From: Halomonas elongata
GTDB lineage: Bacteria > Pseudomonadota > Gammaproteobacteria > Pseudomonadales > Halomonadaceae
Length of the DNA: 64,000 nucleotides
Direction of reading: 5' to 3'
NCBI RefSeq assembly: GCF_029081005.1
Contig: NZ_JAJQTQ010000002.1
Location: 219,897-283,896 of the forward strand
Part shown: piece by piece, positions 9,009-19,303 of the stretch
Layout of the letters: every line of letters starts with the position of its first letter
Numbering within the stretch: position 1 is the first letter of the stretch
Notes under the pieces: model-generated
Database searches by the model: none
Seen by the model: only the letters and a program-made list of their open reading frames with translations
Told to the model about the DNA's origin: nothing
Position numbers and translations under genes: made by a program

Positions 9009-9051
9009 TTCCGTCATTGCGCGGTCCCATGGCATGGGACCGATGACGGAA
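9009..9051. repeat. large inverted repeat / hairpin
   Basis: A 19-bp perfect stem interrupted by one 4-nt bulge. The left arm is TTCCGTCAT (9009-9017), bulge TGCG (9018-9021), CGGTCCCATG (9022-9031); the right arm is 9033-9051. It sits 17 bp before the stop of the minus-strand hydrolase and about 165 bp after yoeB. No T tract follows on either strand. It may be a transcription barrier or a palindromic repeat family member. The rest of 8846-9008 shows no coding signal. Confidence 0.7.
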
Positions 9052-9068
9052 CGTAGTGAACAGAGTCT

Positions 9069-9809
9069 TTACAGCGTTTCTTCCAGCAGCATGGCGAGCC
9101 GCTTGTGGTGCAGGGCATCGGCGGCCGCGTCGTAGGAGGGGGCGTCCTTGGCGGTGAAGCCGTGGGCCGCGCCATTGTAGAGCTCGGTGGTGAAGTGCAC
9201 GCCGGCGGCGGCCAGCGCCTCGTCCATGCGGGCGATCTGCTCGGCGGGCAGTAGTTCATCCTTGTCGGCGTGGCCGAAGTAGACGCGCGCCTCGATGGCG
9301 TCGACCACGCCCACGGGGCTCGAGGCGTCGTCGGCCTTTGCCAGGTTGGCCGAGTGGAAGCCGGCTGCAGCGGCCACTCGGTCGGGGTGTTCGGCTGCCA
9401 TGCGCAGCGCGAAGGCCGAGGTCATGCAATAGCCGACCACGCCGATCTTGCCGCCCGTGAACTCGGCTGCGCGGTCGAGGCAGTCGATCAGGGCAGCGAA
9501 GTCGCGGGATTGCGCCTCGGGCGTGAGATGACCGGCATACTCGACCAGCGTCGGACGCACCTCCGGGTCGCGGAAGGACTTGCCTTCCGGCACGATCTCG
9601 CCGGCCGCGTCACGGTAGTAGACGTTGGGCATCAGGACGGCGTAGCCGTTGTCCGCGATTCGCTGGGCCTTCTCGTGATAGCAGGGGCGCAGGCCGCCGA
9701 TATCGGTGAACAGCACCACGGCCGGCAGCGGACCGTCGACGTTGGTGGGCGTGACGATGTGGGCGTCGATGGTGCCGTCGGTGGCGGGAATGTCGATGGC
9801 GCGAGACAT
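9069..9809 (-). CDS. dienelactone hydrolase family protein
   Basis: A 246-residue alpha/beta hydrolase of the DLH family. The nucleophile is Cys128 in the elbow GYCMTS, with Asp in GHADKDE (about 182-184) and His216 in AAHGF completing the triad. The N-terminal half carries the DIGGLRPCYHEKAQRIADNGYAVLMPNVYYR segment in two pieces typical of these carboxymethylenebutenolidase homologues. No catechol pathway genes are nearby, so the natural substrate is open. A signal peptide is absent; cytoplasmic. Confidence 0.9.
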   Translation of the reverse strand: MSRAIDIPATDGTIDAHIVTPTNVDGPLPAVVLFTDIGGLRPCYHEKAQRIADNGYAVLMPNVYYRDAAGEIVPEGKSFRDPEVRPTLVEYAGHLTPEAQSRDFAALIDCLDRAAEFTGGKIGVVGYCMTSAFALRMAAEHPDRVAAAAGFHSANLAKADDASSPVGVVDAIEARVYFGHADKDELLPAEQIARMDEALAAAGVHFTTELYNGAAHGFTAKDAPSYDAAADALHHKRLAMLLEETL

Positions 9810-9972
9810 GAGAGACTCCGGATGTCGATGGCGGATGGAGATTGTCGGGGACGACTGTCACGAGGGACGAATCTAACCGGAGACGGGGCCCGTTGACGAG
9901 GCCGCGGCTCCCCGCCCCGGGAGTCGGTCGCCTGTGGATAGGGCGATCGGGCGGGAAAGCCCCGGTTGTGGC

Positions 9973-10985
9973 TCAGGCTACCCGTAGCCGCTTGCCGAAC
10001 AGCAACCCGCCCCACTGCAGGCGGTTGACCGCCAGGTTCCAGGTGATGGAGCCGGCCATGCCCACCCCCGCCAGGGTCAGCGCATAGAGTCCCAACGGGA
10101 GACGCTGGTCAGGGTCCAGCCGGTCCACCAGGTTGAAGAACATCGGGTGGGCCAGGTAGATGCCGAAGGAGAACTCGTTGAGCCGACGCACCAACGGCGG
10201 GGCCCGACGACCGCGCAGTCGATGCATCGCCCACAGGGTAAAGAGCAGGAACAGCGGGACCACCCACACTTCCTTGGAGGAGTATTCCAGCCAGCCGGGC
10301 AGCGCGAGCAGTACCACCAGGCCGATCAGGGCCAACAGCCAGCGCGGTTGCGCCAGTGCTTCCAGCCAGGCCGGACGGGTCTCGGTCTGATAGTGCCGCA
10401 CCAGCGTCAGGGCCAGGAAGAACAGATAGAGCCAGCCGAAGGGCGCGATCCAGTGCAGGTAGCCCGGCGGCAGTTGGCTGCGCCACTGCCAGTAGCCCCA
10501 CCAGCTCATGCTGACCAGGCTGCCGAGTGCCAGCCACGGGGTGGCCGGTAGCCAGCGGCCCAGGTTCAGCCGTCCGTAGAGCCAGTAGAAGGCGTAGAAC
10601 TGGGCGGCGATGAGCAGGAAGTAGCCGTGCCAGCCGGCGTAGAGCAGATACTCGCGCAGGACGTCCGCAGCCCGGCATCGTCGTCAGCCGCGTGCAGGCG
10701 CAGGAACTCCGCGACGGCATACGCCAGGCCATAGACCAGATAGGGCACCATGATGTACTTCAGGCGATTGCCCAGGAAGCCGCGGGGAACCTCGTTCCCG
10801 TAGCGCAGGGAGAACAGGAAGACCGAGATGAAGATGAAGACCGGGGTACCGAACACCGTCGGAATACGGGCGACGTCGGTGACCAGGGTGTCCAGGCGCT
10901 GGTTGAGATGATCGAGGAGATGAAAGGCGAAGACCGCCAGGCAGCCGTAGGCGCGTAGCCAGTAGATTTCCTCGACGCGTTGCAT
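9973..10985 (-). pseudogene. frameshifted membrane acyltransferase (acyltransferase_3)
   Basis: An acyltransferase_3-type membrane protein split by a frameshift. The first part, from ATG 10985 (AGGGAA upstream), reads MQRVEEIYWLRAYGCLAVF, a typical first helix with the family's RAY motif, and continues to about RLHAADDDAG. The family reading then switches frame between 10664 and 10683, continuing DVLREYLLYAGWHGYF and running to the stop at 9973 through six or seven membrane helices, including RLNEFSFGIYLAHPMF. The two parts together give about 335 residues, a usual length. It could be a true inactivating mutation or a sequencing error in this draft. Confidence 0.8.
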
Positions 10986-11169
10986 GCTTCGGTTCCCTGC
11001 CAGCATCATGAAGAGTGAACGTGTATTGCGTACCCGCTGTCGGACCACGGCGTGCGCCATGAATTCCCTTCATCGGCGATGTCGTACATTCGCGGCTAGT
11101 GTCGTAAGAGAGGGAGAGCGCCAGGATTCTACAGCCAACTCTGACACAGGACACCAGGGAGGATCCGAC

Positions 11170-12075
11170 ATGTCGGCGGTGGCTCGAGGCGTGGCGTTCG
11201 CCATCCTGACGCTCCTGGTACTGGTCGGTCAGGTAGCGGCCGGCCAGGTCACCCATCACCGTTTCCATTCCGAGGTGCTGGGGCGCGACTATCCCTATAC
11301 CCTCTATCTGCCTGTCGGCTACCACGACTCCGGGCTGGAGTATCCGGTGATCTATCTGCTGCACGGCTCCTTCGGCAGCGACCGTGACTGGGTCAACCGC
11401 GGGAGGCTGGAAGCCGTCGCCGACCGGATGATCCGACGGGGACGCATCCCGCCGGCCGTGATCGTCATGCCCGGGAGCCGTAGCTGGTGGGTCGATGGTC
11501 ACAATGAGCCGGCCCGCACCGCTTTTCTCGAGGAGCTCATGCCTCAGGTGGAGGCGCTCTGGCGGGTGGTGCCCGAGCGAGAATGGCGCGGCATCGCCGG
11601 GCTCTCCGCCGGTGGTTATGGCACGGTGAACATGATCCTCGAACGCCCCGAGCTGTTCGGCGCCGCGGCGGCCCTGAGCCCGGCCAGTTACTATCCCCTG
11701 CCGCCGGCCGACTCCACGGCACGTCGACACCCGGCCTTCCTGACCCCCGACCGCCGTTTCGATGCCGAGCTGTGGCGGCAGCTCAACTATCCGGCCCATC
11801 TCGATGGCTATCTGGCCCAGGAGCGGGTAGTGCCGCTCTACCTGAGTGCCGGTGATCGCGACCGTTTCGATGCCATGAGGCATGCCCGCCGGCTGCAGGC
11901 GGCGCTGGAAGTGCACCAGCCGGGCCGGGTGCCGCTGGAGGTGCTGCCGGGGGGCCACAGCTGGCGCGTGTGGCGGGCCAGTCTCGGCCCGGCGCTGGAG
12001 TTCATGTTTCGCCATCTGCGAGCGCCGATCCCGACGCAGACGATGCCCTCGTCGACTACCGACGCGGCACCCTGA
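11170..12075 (+). CDS. secreted alpha/beta hydrolase, esterase D/putative esterase family
   Basis: A 301-residue protein with a signal peptide (1-24, cut after VAAG) and a PF00756-type esterase domain. YPVIYLLHGSFGSDRDW (58-74) is the oxyanion region, GLSAGGYG (144-151) holds the catalytic Ser146, and GGHSW near residue 266 supplies His. GGGAGGA before ATG 11170 decides the start; the frame is open upstream into the divergent acyltransferase. Likely periplasmic or secreted; substrate unknown. It diverges from the broken acyltransferase. Confidence 0.88.
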   Translation: MSAVARGVAFAILTLLVLVGQVAAGQVTHHRFHSEVLGRDYPYTLYLPVGYHDSGLEYPVIYLLHGSFGSDRDWVNRGRLEAVADRMIRRGRIPPAVIVMPGSRSWWVDGHNEPARTAFLEELMPQVEALWRVVPEREWRGIAGLSAGGYGTVNMILERPELFGAAAALSPASYYPLPPADSTARRHPAFLTPDRRFDAELWRQLNYPAHLDGYLAQERVVPLYLSAGDRDRFDAMRHARRLQAALEVHQPGRVPLEVLPGGHSWRVWRASLGPALEFMFRHLRAPIPTQTMPSSTTDAAP

Positions 12076-12120
12076 TGCTTGGCCCTCGAGAGCCTCCTGT
12101 GATGCGACTCTCTCGGGAGG

Positions 12121-12525
12121 TCAGGCAAAGGCCGGCCGGCGGGGAAGCCAGCCGCCTTCACGAATCACCGGACGGCCGGTGACGTCGTGGTTGTAGAGGT
12201 AGAGCCAGGCGGGGCCGAAGGCGGTGGCATGAATGGCGCGGTCGTACATGCCCGATGCCGGAGCGCGCACGCGATAGTCCTCCAGGCGGTCGAGACCGGC
12301 AAAGGTCCGGGCGTCGACGCGATAGATCTCCACTTCCACGCCACACGAGGACTCGGCCTTGGCGCCCGGGCAGTGCCCCAGGTCGTAGAGCGTCGCACTG
12401 GTGAGGCGATCGCGACCGACGAAGGTGGCGCCTTCCAGCCAGTGGTGATTGCGCAGGCCGCGCTTCAGGGTGCCGTAGACGGCCACCAGGGGCGTTCGGG
12501 TAATGGCGAGGGCGGGGCTATGCAT
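12121..12525 (-). CDS. gamma-glutamylcyclotransferase family protein
   Basis: A 134-residue GGCT/AIG2-like protein. The substrate loop YGTLKRGLRNHHWL (17-30) is the family signature, and the catalytic Glu is expected in RLEDYRVRAP (about 81-90). Members release 5-oxoproline from gamma-glutamyl amines or amino acids. It converges with the esterase gene. No strong ribosome site precedes ATG 12525, so the exact start is less sure. Confidence 0.87.
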   Translation of the reverse strand: MHSPALAITRTPLVAVYGTLKRGLRNHHWLEGATFVGRDRLTSATLYDLGHCPGAKAESSCGVEVEIYRVDARTFAGLDRLEDYRVRAPASGMYDRAIHATAFGPAWLYLYNHDVTGRPVIREGGWLPRRPAFA

Positions 12526-12583
12526 GGGCGTTTCGTGTGACTCGAGAAGACAGGTTCCGACCGGACGCGGCCGGCCGGAGAAT

Positions 12584-12994
12584 TCACTTCAAGCCCAGAT
12601 TATCGGGGCCGAAGGCATCCGGCAGCAACTCGTCCATGGTGTAGCGCCGGAGCAGGGTGCCGTCGGCATCGACCACATGAATGCGAGTTTCGCCGGTGGC
12701 GAATTCGCGGATGCGCTGGCGGCAGTCGCCACAGGGTGTGCAGAGGTGTTGGCCCGGCCCGATCACGTAGACCTCGCGCAGGCGCCGCTCCCCGGCGCTG
12801 GCCATGGCGGCGATGGCCGAGGCCTCGGCGCACAGCCCCTTGTAGTGGGCGACTTCGACGTTGGCGCCGCTGTAGCGAGTACCGCTCTCGCTGATCACCA
12901 GGGCGCCGACGGGGTGCCGGGAGTAGGGCGCGTAGGCGCGATCGCGCACCGCGACCAGTTCAGTGAGGAGCTCGGTGTCCAGGTCGGTGCTCAT
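12584..12994 (-). CDS. cdd: cytidine deaminase
   Basis: A 136-residue homotetrameric-type cytidine deaminase. The zinc motifs are C55-A-E57 in GLCAEASA and PCGDCRQ with C88 and C91; Glu57 is the proton shuttle. It converts cytidine and deoxycytidine to uridine forms, feeding the deo pathway. Its ATG overlaps the deoD stop by four bases (ATGA), so it is the last gene of the nucleoside operon. Confidence 0.95.
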   Translation of the reverse strand: MSTDLDTELLTELVAVRDRAYAPYSRHPVGALVISESGTRYSGANVEVAHYKGLCAEASAIAAMASAGERRLREVYVIGPGQHLCTPCGDCRQRIREFATGETRIHVVDADGTLLRRYTMDELLPDAFGPDNLGLK

Positions 12995-13722
12995 GCGCCA
13001 CCTCCGGCATCGTCGCGAAGCACGCTGTCCAGGGCGATGCGCATCATGTCGTCGAAGGTGGTGGCGCGCTCGTCACTGGATAGCGAGTCGCCCTTGACGA
13101 TGTGGTCCGAGACCGTGCAGATGGTCGCGGCCCGGGCGCCGAACTCGGCGGCCACGCCGTACAGGCCGGCGGCTTCCATCTCTACGCCGACGATACCGTA
13201 ACGGCGCATCATCTCGACCATCTCGGGGCGCGGGTCGTAGAAGAGATCGGCGGAGAAGATGTTGCCGACCTTGACCGGCACGCCGTGTTCGCGGGCGACA
13301 TCCGCGGCATGACGGGTCAGCTCGAAGTCGGCGATGGCACCGAGGTCGTTGCCCAGAAAACGGGTGCGGTTGACGCCGGAATCGGTGCTCGCGCCCATGC
13401 CGATCACCACGTCGCGTACTGCCACGTCGTCGCGCACCGCGCCGCAGGAGCCGACCCGGATCAAGCGATTGACGTCGAACTCGGTGATCAGTTCCTTGGC
13501 GTAGATCGATACCGAGGGAATGCCCATGCCATGGCCCATCACCGAGATCTCGCGACCCTGGTAGGTGCCGGTGTAGCCGTACATGTTGCGGACCTCGTTG
13601 ACGAGCCGTGCATCGTCGAGAAAGGTCTCGGCGATGTATTTCGCGCGCAGCGGGTCGCCGGGCATCAGCACGGTATCGGCGAAATCACCGCGTTCGGCTT
13701 TGATATGGGGGGTCGCCATCAT
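12991..13722 (-). CDS. deoD: purine nucleoside phosphorylase DeoD-type
   Basis: A 243-residue hexameric-type phosphorylase. [23 protein letters not shown] at the start holds the phosphate loop; [22 protein letters not shown] (about 92-113) and [16 protein letters not shown] (about 183-198) form the nucleoside site, with the catalytic Asp in VSDHIVKG. It splits purine (deoxy)nucleosides into base and (deoxy)ribose-1-phosphate. AAGGAGACAC precedes a double ATG; the second ATG (13719) is equally possible. It overlaps deoB and cdd. Confidence 0.96.
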   Translation of the reverse strand: MMATPHIKAERGDFADTVLMPGDPLRAKYIAETFLDDARLVNEVRNMYGYTGTYQGREISVMGHGMGIPSVSIYAKELITEFDVNRLIRVGSCGAVRDDVAVRDVVIGMGASTDSGVNRTRFLGNDLGAIADFELTRHAADVAREHGVPVKVGNIFSADLFYDPRPEMVEMMRRYGIVGVEMEAAGLYGVAAEFGARAATICTVSDHIVKGDSLSSDERATTFDDMMRIALDSVLRDDAGGGA

Positions 13723-14948
13723 GTGTCTCCTTTTGGGGAACCAGCCGGGAGAAAGCTTTCACCGTCGTCCATGGGCGGCAGGTCGAAATGACGGGCCAGG
13801 CTCTGGCCGATGTCGGCGAAGCTGTTGCGTGCGCCGAGCGAGCCGGGAGCGAGCCCGGCGCCGAGGGCAAGAACCGGGATATGCTCGCGGGTATGGTCGG
13901 TGCCGTGCCAGGTTGGATCGCAGCCGTGGTCGGCGGTAATGATCAAGAGATCGTCGTCGTCGAGGCGTTCGAGCAGCTCGGGCAGGCGAGCATCGAAGGC
14001 CTCGAGGGCGGCGGCGTAGCCGGCCACGTCGCGCCGGTGACCGTAGACCATGTCGAAGTCGACGAAGTTGGTCATGATCAGGGTGCGCTCGCCGTCGGTG
14101 GCCATGGCATCCAGGGTGGCGTCGAACAGGGCGTCGTGGCCGCTGGCCTTGAGCGTGCGCGAGATGCCGCAGTGGGCGTAGATGTCGGCGATCTTGCCGA
14201 TGGCGGTCACCTGACCGCCCGCATCGCAGAGACGTTGCAGCACGGTGGGCGAGGGCGGCTCGACACTGTAGTCGCGGCGGTTGGCGGTACGCTGGAAGGT
14301 TGCGGCATCGTTGCCGTTGAAGGGGCGGGCGATGACCCGGCCGATGTTGTAGGGCTCGAGCAGCCGACGGGCGATCTCGCAGAGGCGATAGAGCCGTTCG
14401 AGGCCGAAGGTGTCCTCGTGGGCGGCGATCTGGAAGACCGAGTCCGCCGAGGTGTAGACGATCGGCTTGCCGCTTTGCACATGCGCCTCGCCCAGCCGGG
14501 CGATGATCTCGGTGCCGGAGGCGTGGCAATCGCCCAGCACGCCGGGCAGTTCGGCCTCGCGGATAAGAGCATCCAGCAGATCGGCGGGGAAGCTGTTTTC
14601 CGGCTCGCTGAAGTAGCCCCAGTCGAAGCGCACCGGTACGCCGGCGATTTCCCAGTGGCCGGACGGCGTATCCTTACCGGAGGAGATCTCCCGGGCGTGG
14701 CCGTAGGCACCTGCGATCGACTTGGAGGGGACGACACCCTCGGCCCAGGCCCCGGTGCTTTCGCGGTGAGCATGGAAGAGGCCGAGTCGGCCGAGATTGG
14801 GGAGCTGCAAGGGACCGCGCTCGGCGGATGCGGCGCAGGCCGCGGCGATATGGCCGAGGGTGTCGGCACCGGCGTCGCCGAAGCGTTCGGCGTCGGGCGC
14901 GGCGCCGATGCCGAAGGAGTCGAGGACGAGCACGATGGCGCGTGTCAT
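13719..14948 (-). CDS. deoB: phosphopentomutase
   Basis: A 409-residue alkaline-phosphatase-superfamily mutase. The metal ligands are visible: [13 protein letters not shown] near the start (Asp), [12 protein letters not shown] (about 94-105, with the phosphorylated Thr), and the C-terminal [20 protein letters not shown] (about 335-354). It converts deoxyribose-1-phosphate to deoxyribose-5-phosphate for DeoC. It overlaps deoA upstream and deoD downstream by four bases each. Confidence 0.96.
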   Translation of the reverse strand: MTRAIVLVLDSFGIGAAPDAERFGDAGADTLGHIAAACAASAERGPLQLPNLGRLGLFHAHRESTGAWAEGVVPSKSIAGAYGHAREISSGKDTPSGHWEIAGVPVRFDWGYFSEPENSFPADLLDALIREAELPGVLGDCHASGTEIIARLGEAHVQSGKPIVYTSADSVFQIAAHEDTFGLERLYRLCEIARRLLEPYNIGRVIARPFNGNDAATFQRTANRRDYSVEPPSPTVLQRLCDAGGQVTAIGKIADIYAHCGISRTLKASGHDALFDATLDAMATDGERTLIMTNFVDFDMVYGHRRDVAGYAAALEAFDARLPELLERLDDDDLLIITADHGCDPTWHGTDHTREHIPVLALGAGLAPGSLGARNSFADIGQSLARHFDLPPMDDGESFLPAGSPKGDT

Positions 14949-16270
14949 GGAGCCTCCCGGCGAATGATGTCGCGAATCAGGGTGGGGGATGTGGTGGCCT
15001 CACCGATCTCGATGGCCTCGAGCAACTGGCGCTCGGCCTGATCGGCCTCGGCAGGGCTGCGGGCATGCAGGGTGGCGAACGGTTGACCGGCGTCGAGTTT
15101 GGTGCCGAGTTCGGCGATATCGGACAGGCCTACCGCAGGATCGATGGTCTCGCCTGCCTGGCGACGGCCGCCACCGAGCTCGACCACGGTCATGCCCAGT
15201 GCCCGGGTATCCATGCCGCGCAGGTGACCGGCGCGCGGCGCAAGTACCAGACGCCTCACCGGCGCGGAGGGCAGGTGACGATCCGGGGCCTCGAGCAGGT
15301 TGGCGGGACCACCGAGGCCTGCCACCATGCGTCCGAAGCGCTCGGCGGCTTCGCCCGAGGCGAGTCGTTCGTCGAGCTTGCCCAGTGCCGCAGTCCGGTC
15401 GGTGGCCAGGCCGCCGGCCAGCAGCATTTCCGCCGCCAGGCCACGGGTCACCTCGAGCAGGCGGCCGTCACGGCGTGCGCCGGTGAGCACGGCCAGCGCT
15501 TCGCGCACTTCCAGGGCATTGCCGGCGCAGGGCGCCAGGGGCTGGCTCATGTCGGTGAGCAGGGCGGTGGTCGGGGTTCCGGCGCGACTGGCGACCTCGG
15601 CGATGGTCTCGGCCAGTTCCCGCGACGCCTCCGGCGTGGGCATGAAGGCACCGCTGCCGACCTTGACGTCCATCACCAGGGCATCGAGTCCGCAGGCGAG
15701 CTTCTTGCCGAGAATGGACGAGACGATCAGCGGCAACGATTCTACCGTGGCGGTGACGTCGCGAACCGCATAGAGGCGCCTGTCGGCCGGGGCGAGGTCG
15801 GCGGTCTGGCCGATGATGGCCACCCCGACGTCCTTGACCAGACGGCGGAAGGTGGCGGTGTCGGGGACGACCGAATAGCCGGGGATCGACTCCAGCTTGT
15901 CCAGGGTACCGCCGGTGTGGCCGAGGCCCCGACCGGAGATCATCGGCACATGACCGCCGCAGGCGGCGATCCAGGGACCGAGGATCAATGACACCACGTC
16001 TCCCACGCCACCGGTGGAGTGCTTGTCGATGACCGGACCGGGCAGGTCGAGTGCCGTCCAGTCGAGCACGTCGCCGGAGTCGCGGACTGCCTCGGTCAAC
16101 GCCACCGTTTCGGTGGCGTCCATGCCGTTGAGGAAGATGGCCATGGCCAGCGCCCCGATCTGGGCATCGCCGAGGCCGTCATCGGCGATGCCGGCGACGA
16201 GATCGCCGATGGTCGCCGCATCCAGCGCCTCGCCATCGCGTTTGGCGCGGATGGCCTCCTGGGGCAGCAT
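14945..16270 (-). CDS. deoA: thymidine phosphorylase
   Basis: A 441-residue thymidine phosphorylase, of family length. [17 protein letters not shown] matches the family start, and the phosphate-binding KHSTGGVGD is at about 84-92; [10 protein letters not shown] holds the pyrimidine site. ATG 16270 shares a base with the deoC stop (TGATG) and is preceded by GAGGA, so the longer reading frame into deoC is rejected. It releases thymine and deoxyribose-1-phosphate for DeoB. Confidence 0.96.
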   Translation of the reverse strand: MLPQEAIRAKRDGEALDAATIGDLVAGIADDGLGDAQIGALAMAIFLNGMDATETVALTEAVRDSGDVLDWTALDLPGPVIDKHSTGGVGDVVSLILGPWIAACGGHVPMISGRGLGHTGGTLDKLESIPGYSVVPDTATFRRLVKDVGVAIIGQTADLAPADRRLYAVRDVTATVESLPLIVSSILGKKLACGLDALVMDVKVGSGAFMPTPEASRELAETIAEVASRAGTPTTALLTDMSQPLAPCAGNALEVREALAVLTGARRDGRLLEVTRGLAAEMLLAGGLATDRTAALGKLDERLASGEAAERFGRMVAGLGGPANLLEAPDRHLPSAPVRRLVLAPRAGHLRGMDTRALGMTVVELGGGRRQAGETIDPAVGLSDIAELGTKLDAGQPFATLHARSPAEADQAERQLLEAIEIGEATTSPTLIRDIIRREAP

Positions 16271-17043
16271 CAGTAGTCCTCCTCGATATCGGTGCCTCCC
16301 ATCATGCCAAGGGTCTCGAGAAGGTTGTCCAGCAGGCCGGAGGCGCCGAAGCGGAAATGTTGCGGTGTGATCCAGCTGGCCCCCATCAGGCGCTCGGCCA
16401 GTTCGAGATAGGCCCGGGCATCTTCGGCGGTACGCACGCCGCCGGCGGCCTTGAAGCCGATGTCGCCGCCGTTGTCGCGGATCACCTCGAGCATGATCTC
16501 GGCGGCTTCCAGGGTGGCATTGACGGCAACCTTGCCGGTGGAGGTCTTGAGGAAATCGGCGCCGCCATCGATGGCCAGCTCCGATGCGCGACGGATCAAG
16601 GCCGGATCCTTCAGCTCGCCGGTCTCCAGTATGACCTTGAGGGTCTTGCCGCCGGCGGCGGCCTTGCACATCTCGACCAGCTCGCGGCCGGTGTCTTCGT
16701 CGCCTTCCTGCAGCGCGCGATAGGGGAAGACCACATCGACTTCATCGGCGCCCGAGGCAACGGCCTCGCGGGTCTCGCGGGCGGCATGCATGATATCGGC
16801 GTTGCCATGGGGGAAGTTGGTGACCGTGGCGATGCGGATGGTGTCGTTCAGGCGATGGGCGGTCAGGGCGCGCCGAGCCGGCACGATGAAGCGTGGGTAG
16901 ATGCAGATCGCCGCCGGATGGCCGGCCGGTGTCTTGGCGCGCTGGCAGAGCGCTTCGATGCGCTCGTCGGTGTCGTCGTCGTTCAGGCTGGTGAGGTCCA
17001 TCAGGGCCAGTGCCTGACGGGCGGTCCGGGTAAGGTCGTTCAT
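16270..17043 (-). CDS. deoC: deoxyribose-phosphate aldolase
   Basis: A 257-residue class I aldolase. [17 protein letters not shown] (about 9-25) matches E. coli DeoC closely; the Schiff-base Lys lies in [11 protein letters not shown], and the proton relay Lys in [10 protein letters not shown]. It cleaves deoxyribose-5-phosphate to acetaldehyde and glyceraldehyde-3-phosphate. ATG 17043 is preferred over ATG 17064 because it matches the family start and has GAGAG upstream. Confidence 0.95.
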   Translation of the reverse strand: MNDLTRTARQALALMDLTSLNDDDTDERIEALCQRAKTPAGHPAAICIYPRFIVPARRALTAHRLNDTIRIATVTNFPHGNADIMHAARETREAVASGADEVDVVFPYRALQEGDEDTGRELVEMCKAAAGGKTLKVILETGELKDPALIRRASELAIDGGADFLKTSTGKVAVNATLEAAEIMLEVIRDNGGDIGFKAAGGVRTAEDARAYLELAERLMGASWITPQHFRFGASGLLDNLLETLGMMGGTDIEEDY

Positions 17044-17119
17044 GGCGTGCTCTCGTTGATGCATGAAGGAAACACTGCGGGATGCCGTCGCTGCGTGACA
17101 CCCGGCTCAGTGCGTCCTG

Positions 17120-17139
17120 AGGGGGCGCGATGGCCCCCT
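17120..17139 (-). terminator. hairpin between nupC and deoC
   Basis: A 7-bp GC stem, AGGGGGC (17120-17126) with GCCCCCT (17133-17139) and a 6-nt loop, 13 nt after the nupC stop. No T tract follows on the minus strand. It may attenuate expression or protect the nupC message rather than end it, as deoC follows in the same direction. Confidence 0.45.
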
Positions 17140-17151
17140 GAAGATTATGGC

Positions 17152-18420
17152 TCAAGCGCCCAGGGCGATGAAAAAGCCGGCGAGTGTGGCAGACATCAGG
17201 TTGGAGAGGGTACCAGCCAGTACGGCCCGGATGCCGAAACGGGCGATGTCGTGACGACGGCTGGGCGCGATACTGCCCAGGCCACCCAGCAGGATGGCGA
17301 TGGACGAGAGGTTGGCAAAGCCGCACAGGGCGAACGACAGGACCGCCTTGGTATGAGTGGTCATGGCCTCGCCGGTGGCGGCGACGACTTCCTCGCCACT
17401 GATATAGGGCGCGAGGTTGATATAGGCCACGAACTCGTTGACCACCAGCTTCTGGCCAATGAAGGAGCCGGCCAGCGTGGCCTCGGACCAGGGAATGCCG
17501 AGCAGGAAGGCCAGGGGCGCGAACAGCCAGCCGAGGATCTGCTCCAGGCTGAGCGCTTCCATGCCGAACCAGCCGCCGACGCCGCCGAGGATGCCATTGA
17601 TCAGTGCGATCAGGCCGATGAAGGCGAGCAGCATGGCGCCGACGTTGGCTGCCAGGCGCAGGCCGGAGGAGGCGCCGGACGCGGCGGCGTCGAGCACATT
17701 GGAGGGATGGTCCTCTTCTTCCTCGAGACGCTCTTCGGCCGCCGAGACGCTGTCTTCGGGCGTCTCGGTCTCGGGCATGATCAGCTTGGCGAACAGCAGC
17801 CCGCCGGGCGCGGCCATGAAGGAAGCGGCCACCAGGTACTCCATGGGGATGCCCAGAGCAGCGTAGCCGGCCAGGACCGAGCCGGCCACGGATGCCAGGC
17901 CGCCGCACATTACCGCGAAGAGTTGCGACTGGGTCATGCGGTTGATGAAGGGGCGCACGACCAGCGGCGCCTCGGTCTGGCCGACGAAGATGTTGGCGGT
18001 GGCCGAGAGCGACTCGGTGCGCGAGGTGCCGAGCGCTTTCTGCAGGGCGCCGCCGAGCAGGCGGATGATCCACTGCATGATGCCCAGGTAGTAGAGCACG
18101 GCAGTCAGCGAGGAGAAGAAGATGATGACCGGCAGTACCTTGATGGCGAAGACGAAGCCGGTGTCCTCGACGTTGGCCAGGCCGCCGAACAGGAAGTCGA
18201 TGCCATCGTTGGCATAGTTCACCACCTGGCTGACGGCCTCGGAGACGGTGGCGAGCACTGCCTGGCCGAAGGGCACATAGAGCACGAAGGCTCCCAGGCA
18301 GGCCTGGATGGCGAAGGCGCCGATCACGGTGCGCAGGCGGATCGCACGGCGATTGGTGGAGAACAGCAGGGCGATGACGACCAGGGTCGCCATTCCGACG
18401 AGACTCATGATCAAGGTCAT
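17152..18420 (-). CDS. nupC: concentrative nucleoside transporter, NupC/CNT family
   Basis: A 422-residue inner-membrane symporter with about ten hydrophobic helices. CNT motifs are seen: FVFAIKVLPVIIFFSSL, NIFVGQTEAPLVVRPF (GQTEAP is the nucleoside site) and KLVVNEFVAYINL with the conserved NEF. An acidic loop (SAAEERLEEEEDHPSN, about 226-241) lies mid-protein. It imports the nucleosides that Tsx lets through the outer membrane, ahead of the deo enzymes. Confidence 0.94.
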   Translation of the reverse strand: MTLIMSLVGMATLVVIALLFSTNRRAIRLRTVIGAFAIQACLGAFVLYVPFGQAVLATVSEAVSQVVNYANDGIDFLFGGLANVEDTGFVFAIKVLPVIIFFSSLTAVLYYLGIMQWIIRLLGGALQKALGTSRTESLSATANIFVGQTEAPLVVRPFINRMTQSQLFAVMCGGLASVAGSVLAGYAALGIPMEYLVAASFMAAPGGLLFAKLIMPETETPEDSVSAAEERLEEEEDHPSNVLDAAASGASSGLRLAANVGAMLLAFIGLIALINGILGGVGGWFGMEALSLEQILGWLFAPLAFLLGIPWSEATLAGSFIGQKLVVNEFVAYINLAPYISGEEVVAATGEAMTTHTKAVLSFALCGFANLSSIAILLGGLGSIAPSRRHDIARFGIRAVLAGTLSNLMSATLAGFFIALGA

Positions 18421-18469
18421 GGCAATGTCCTTGTGGTCGATGGCATGGGGGCGCTCATATTACGGCGAC

Positions 18470-19303
18470 TTAAAGGAAGTTGTACTTCAGGGTGTAGATC
18501 ATCGCGTTCTGGTAATGATCGGCGGTGCCCAGCTTGTTGTTGGAGTAGCGATACTGAACGCCGGTGGTGATCTCTTCGATCGGGTGCCACCACAAGGCTA
18601 CGGCGCCATTGGTGCCGGTGCTGCCGGCCGGACCATTGACGTAATTCTGCTGCAGATAGTCGTCATCGCGATCGAAGGTCTGCTCGTGCCAGTTGCTCAG
18701 GCTGAAGTTCTCGCCGAAGGCCTGGAAATCGTAACCCAGTACCCACCCGAGCATATAGCCGTTTTCGCCGCTGTAGGAATTGGCGTCGCTTTCGACCCAG
18801 GCCTTGCCGAGAAAGGGCTTGAACCACAGGCCGTTGTCGAAGGTGTGACGGTAGCCGAAGCCCACGATGCGGTCCTGTTCCTTGCTGTCGAACCCATGAT
18901 CGCGGAAATCGTAGACATGGAAGTACAGCGAGAAGGGCGTGTCGCCAAGATAGATATGGGACGTGACCTTGCCGGCGGCTCGGCGATTGTCCCGGGTATC
19001 GTCTTCGAGGGTGTCGTTGTGGGGGTTCTCGAAATCGTAGAAGCCGTAGAATTCTCCCCAGTCGAAGCCGACGCCGCCTTCGAGTTCCAGGTAGAAGAAA
19101 TCGCCCTTGGCGGCATTGCTGGCGGTGCGCTGTTCCGTGCCGTCGGACCAGTCAAGATAGTTGACGGAGACGTTGGCGAACGACCACAGCGGCGAGAGCC
19201 CCGATCCGGCATCATCACCGTTGGCGCTGGCAGGCAGGGCGGTGGCGGCAAGCAGCAGGCCGGTCAGGGGAACGAGACGCGGGAATGAGACGAAGGTCGG
19301 CAT
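18470..19303 (-). CDS. tsx: nucleoside-specific outer membrane channel Tsx
   Basis: A 277-residue outer-membrane barrel of the Tsx/OmpK family. It has a signal peptide (to about residue 27, ALPASA), then WSFANVSVNYLDWSDGTEQ and alternating beta strands with the terminal Leu-Lys-Tyr-Asn-Phe-Leu, close to the classical C-terminal aromatic ending. AAAGGAAG before ATG 19303 decides the start. It is first in the tsx-nupC-deoCABD-cdd unit and diverges from the DeoR-family gene. Confidence 0.92.
   Translation of the reverse strand: MPTFVSFPRLVPLTGLLLAATALPASANGDDAGSGLSPLWSFANVSVNYLDWSDGTEQRTASNAAKGDFFYLELEGGVGFDWGEFYGFYDFENPHNDTLEDDTRDNRRAAGKVTSHIYLGDTPFSLYFHVYDFRDHGFDSKEQDRIVGFGYRHTFDNGLWFKPFLGKAWVESDANSYSGENGYMLGWVLGYDFQAFGENFSLSNWHEQTFDRDDDYLQQNYVNGPAGSTGTNGAVALWWHPIEEITTGVQYRYSNNKLGTADHYQNAMIYTLKYNFL

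Noticed and set aside
8842..9135. 97-codon frame after yoeB
   Set aside because: It runs through the large hairpin and into the antisense of the hydrolase; no ribosome site or similarity.
16357..18570. 737-codon open frame on the plus strand
   Set aside because: It lies wholly antisense to deoC and nupC, has no family similarity and reflects high GC content.
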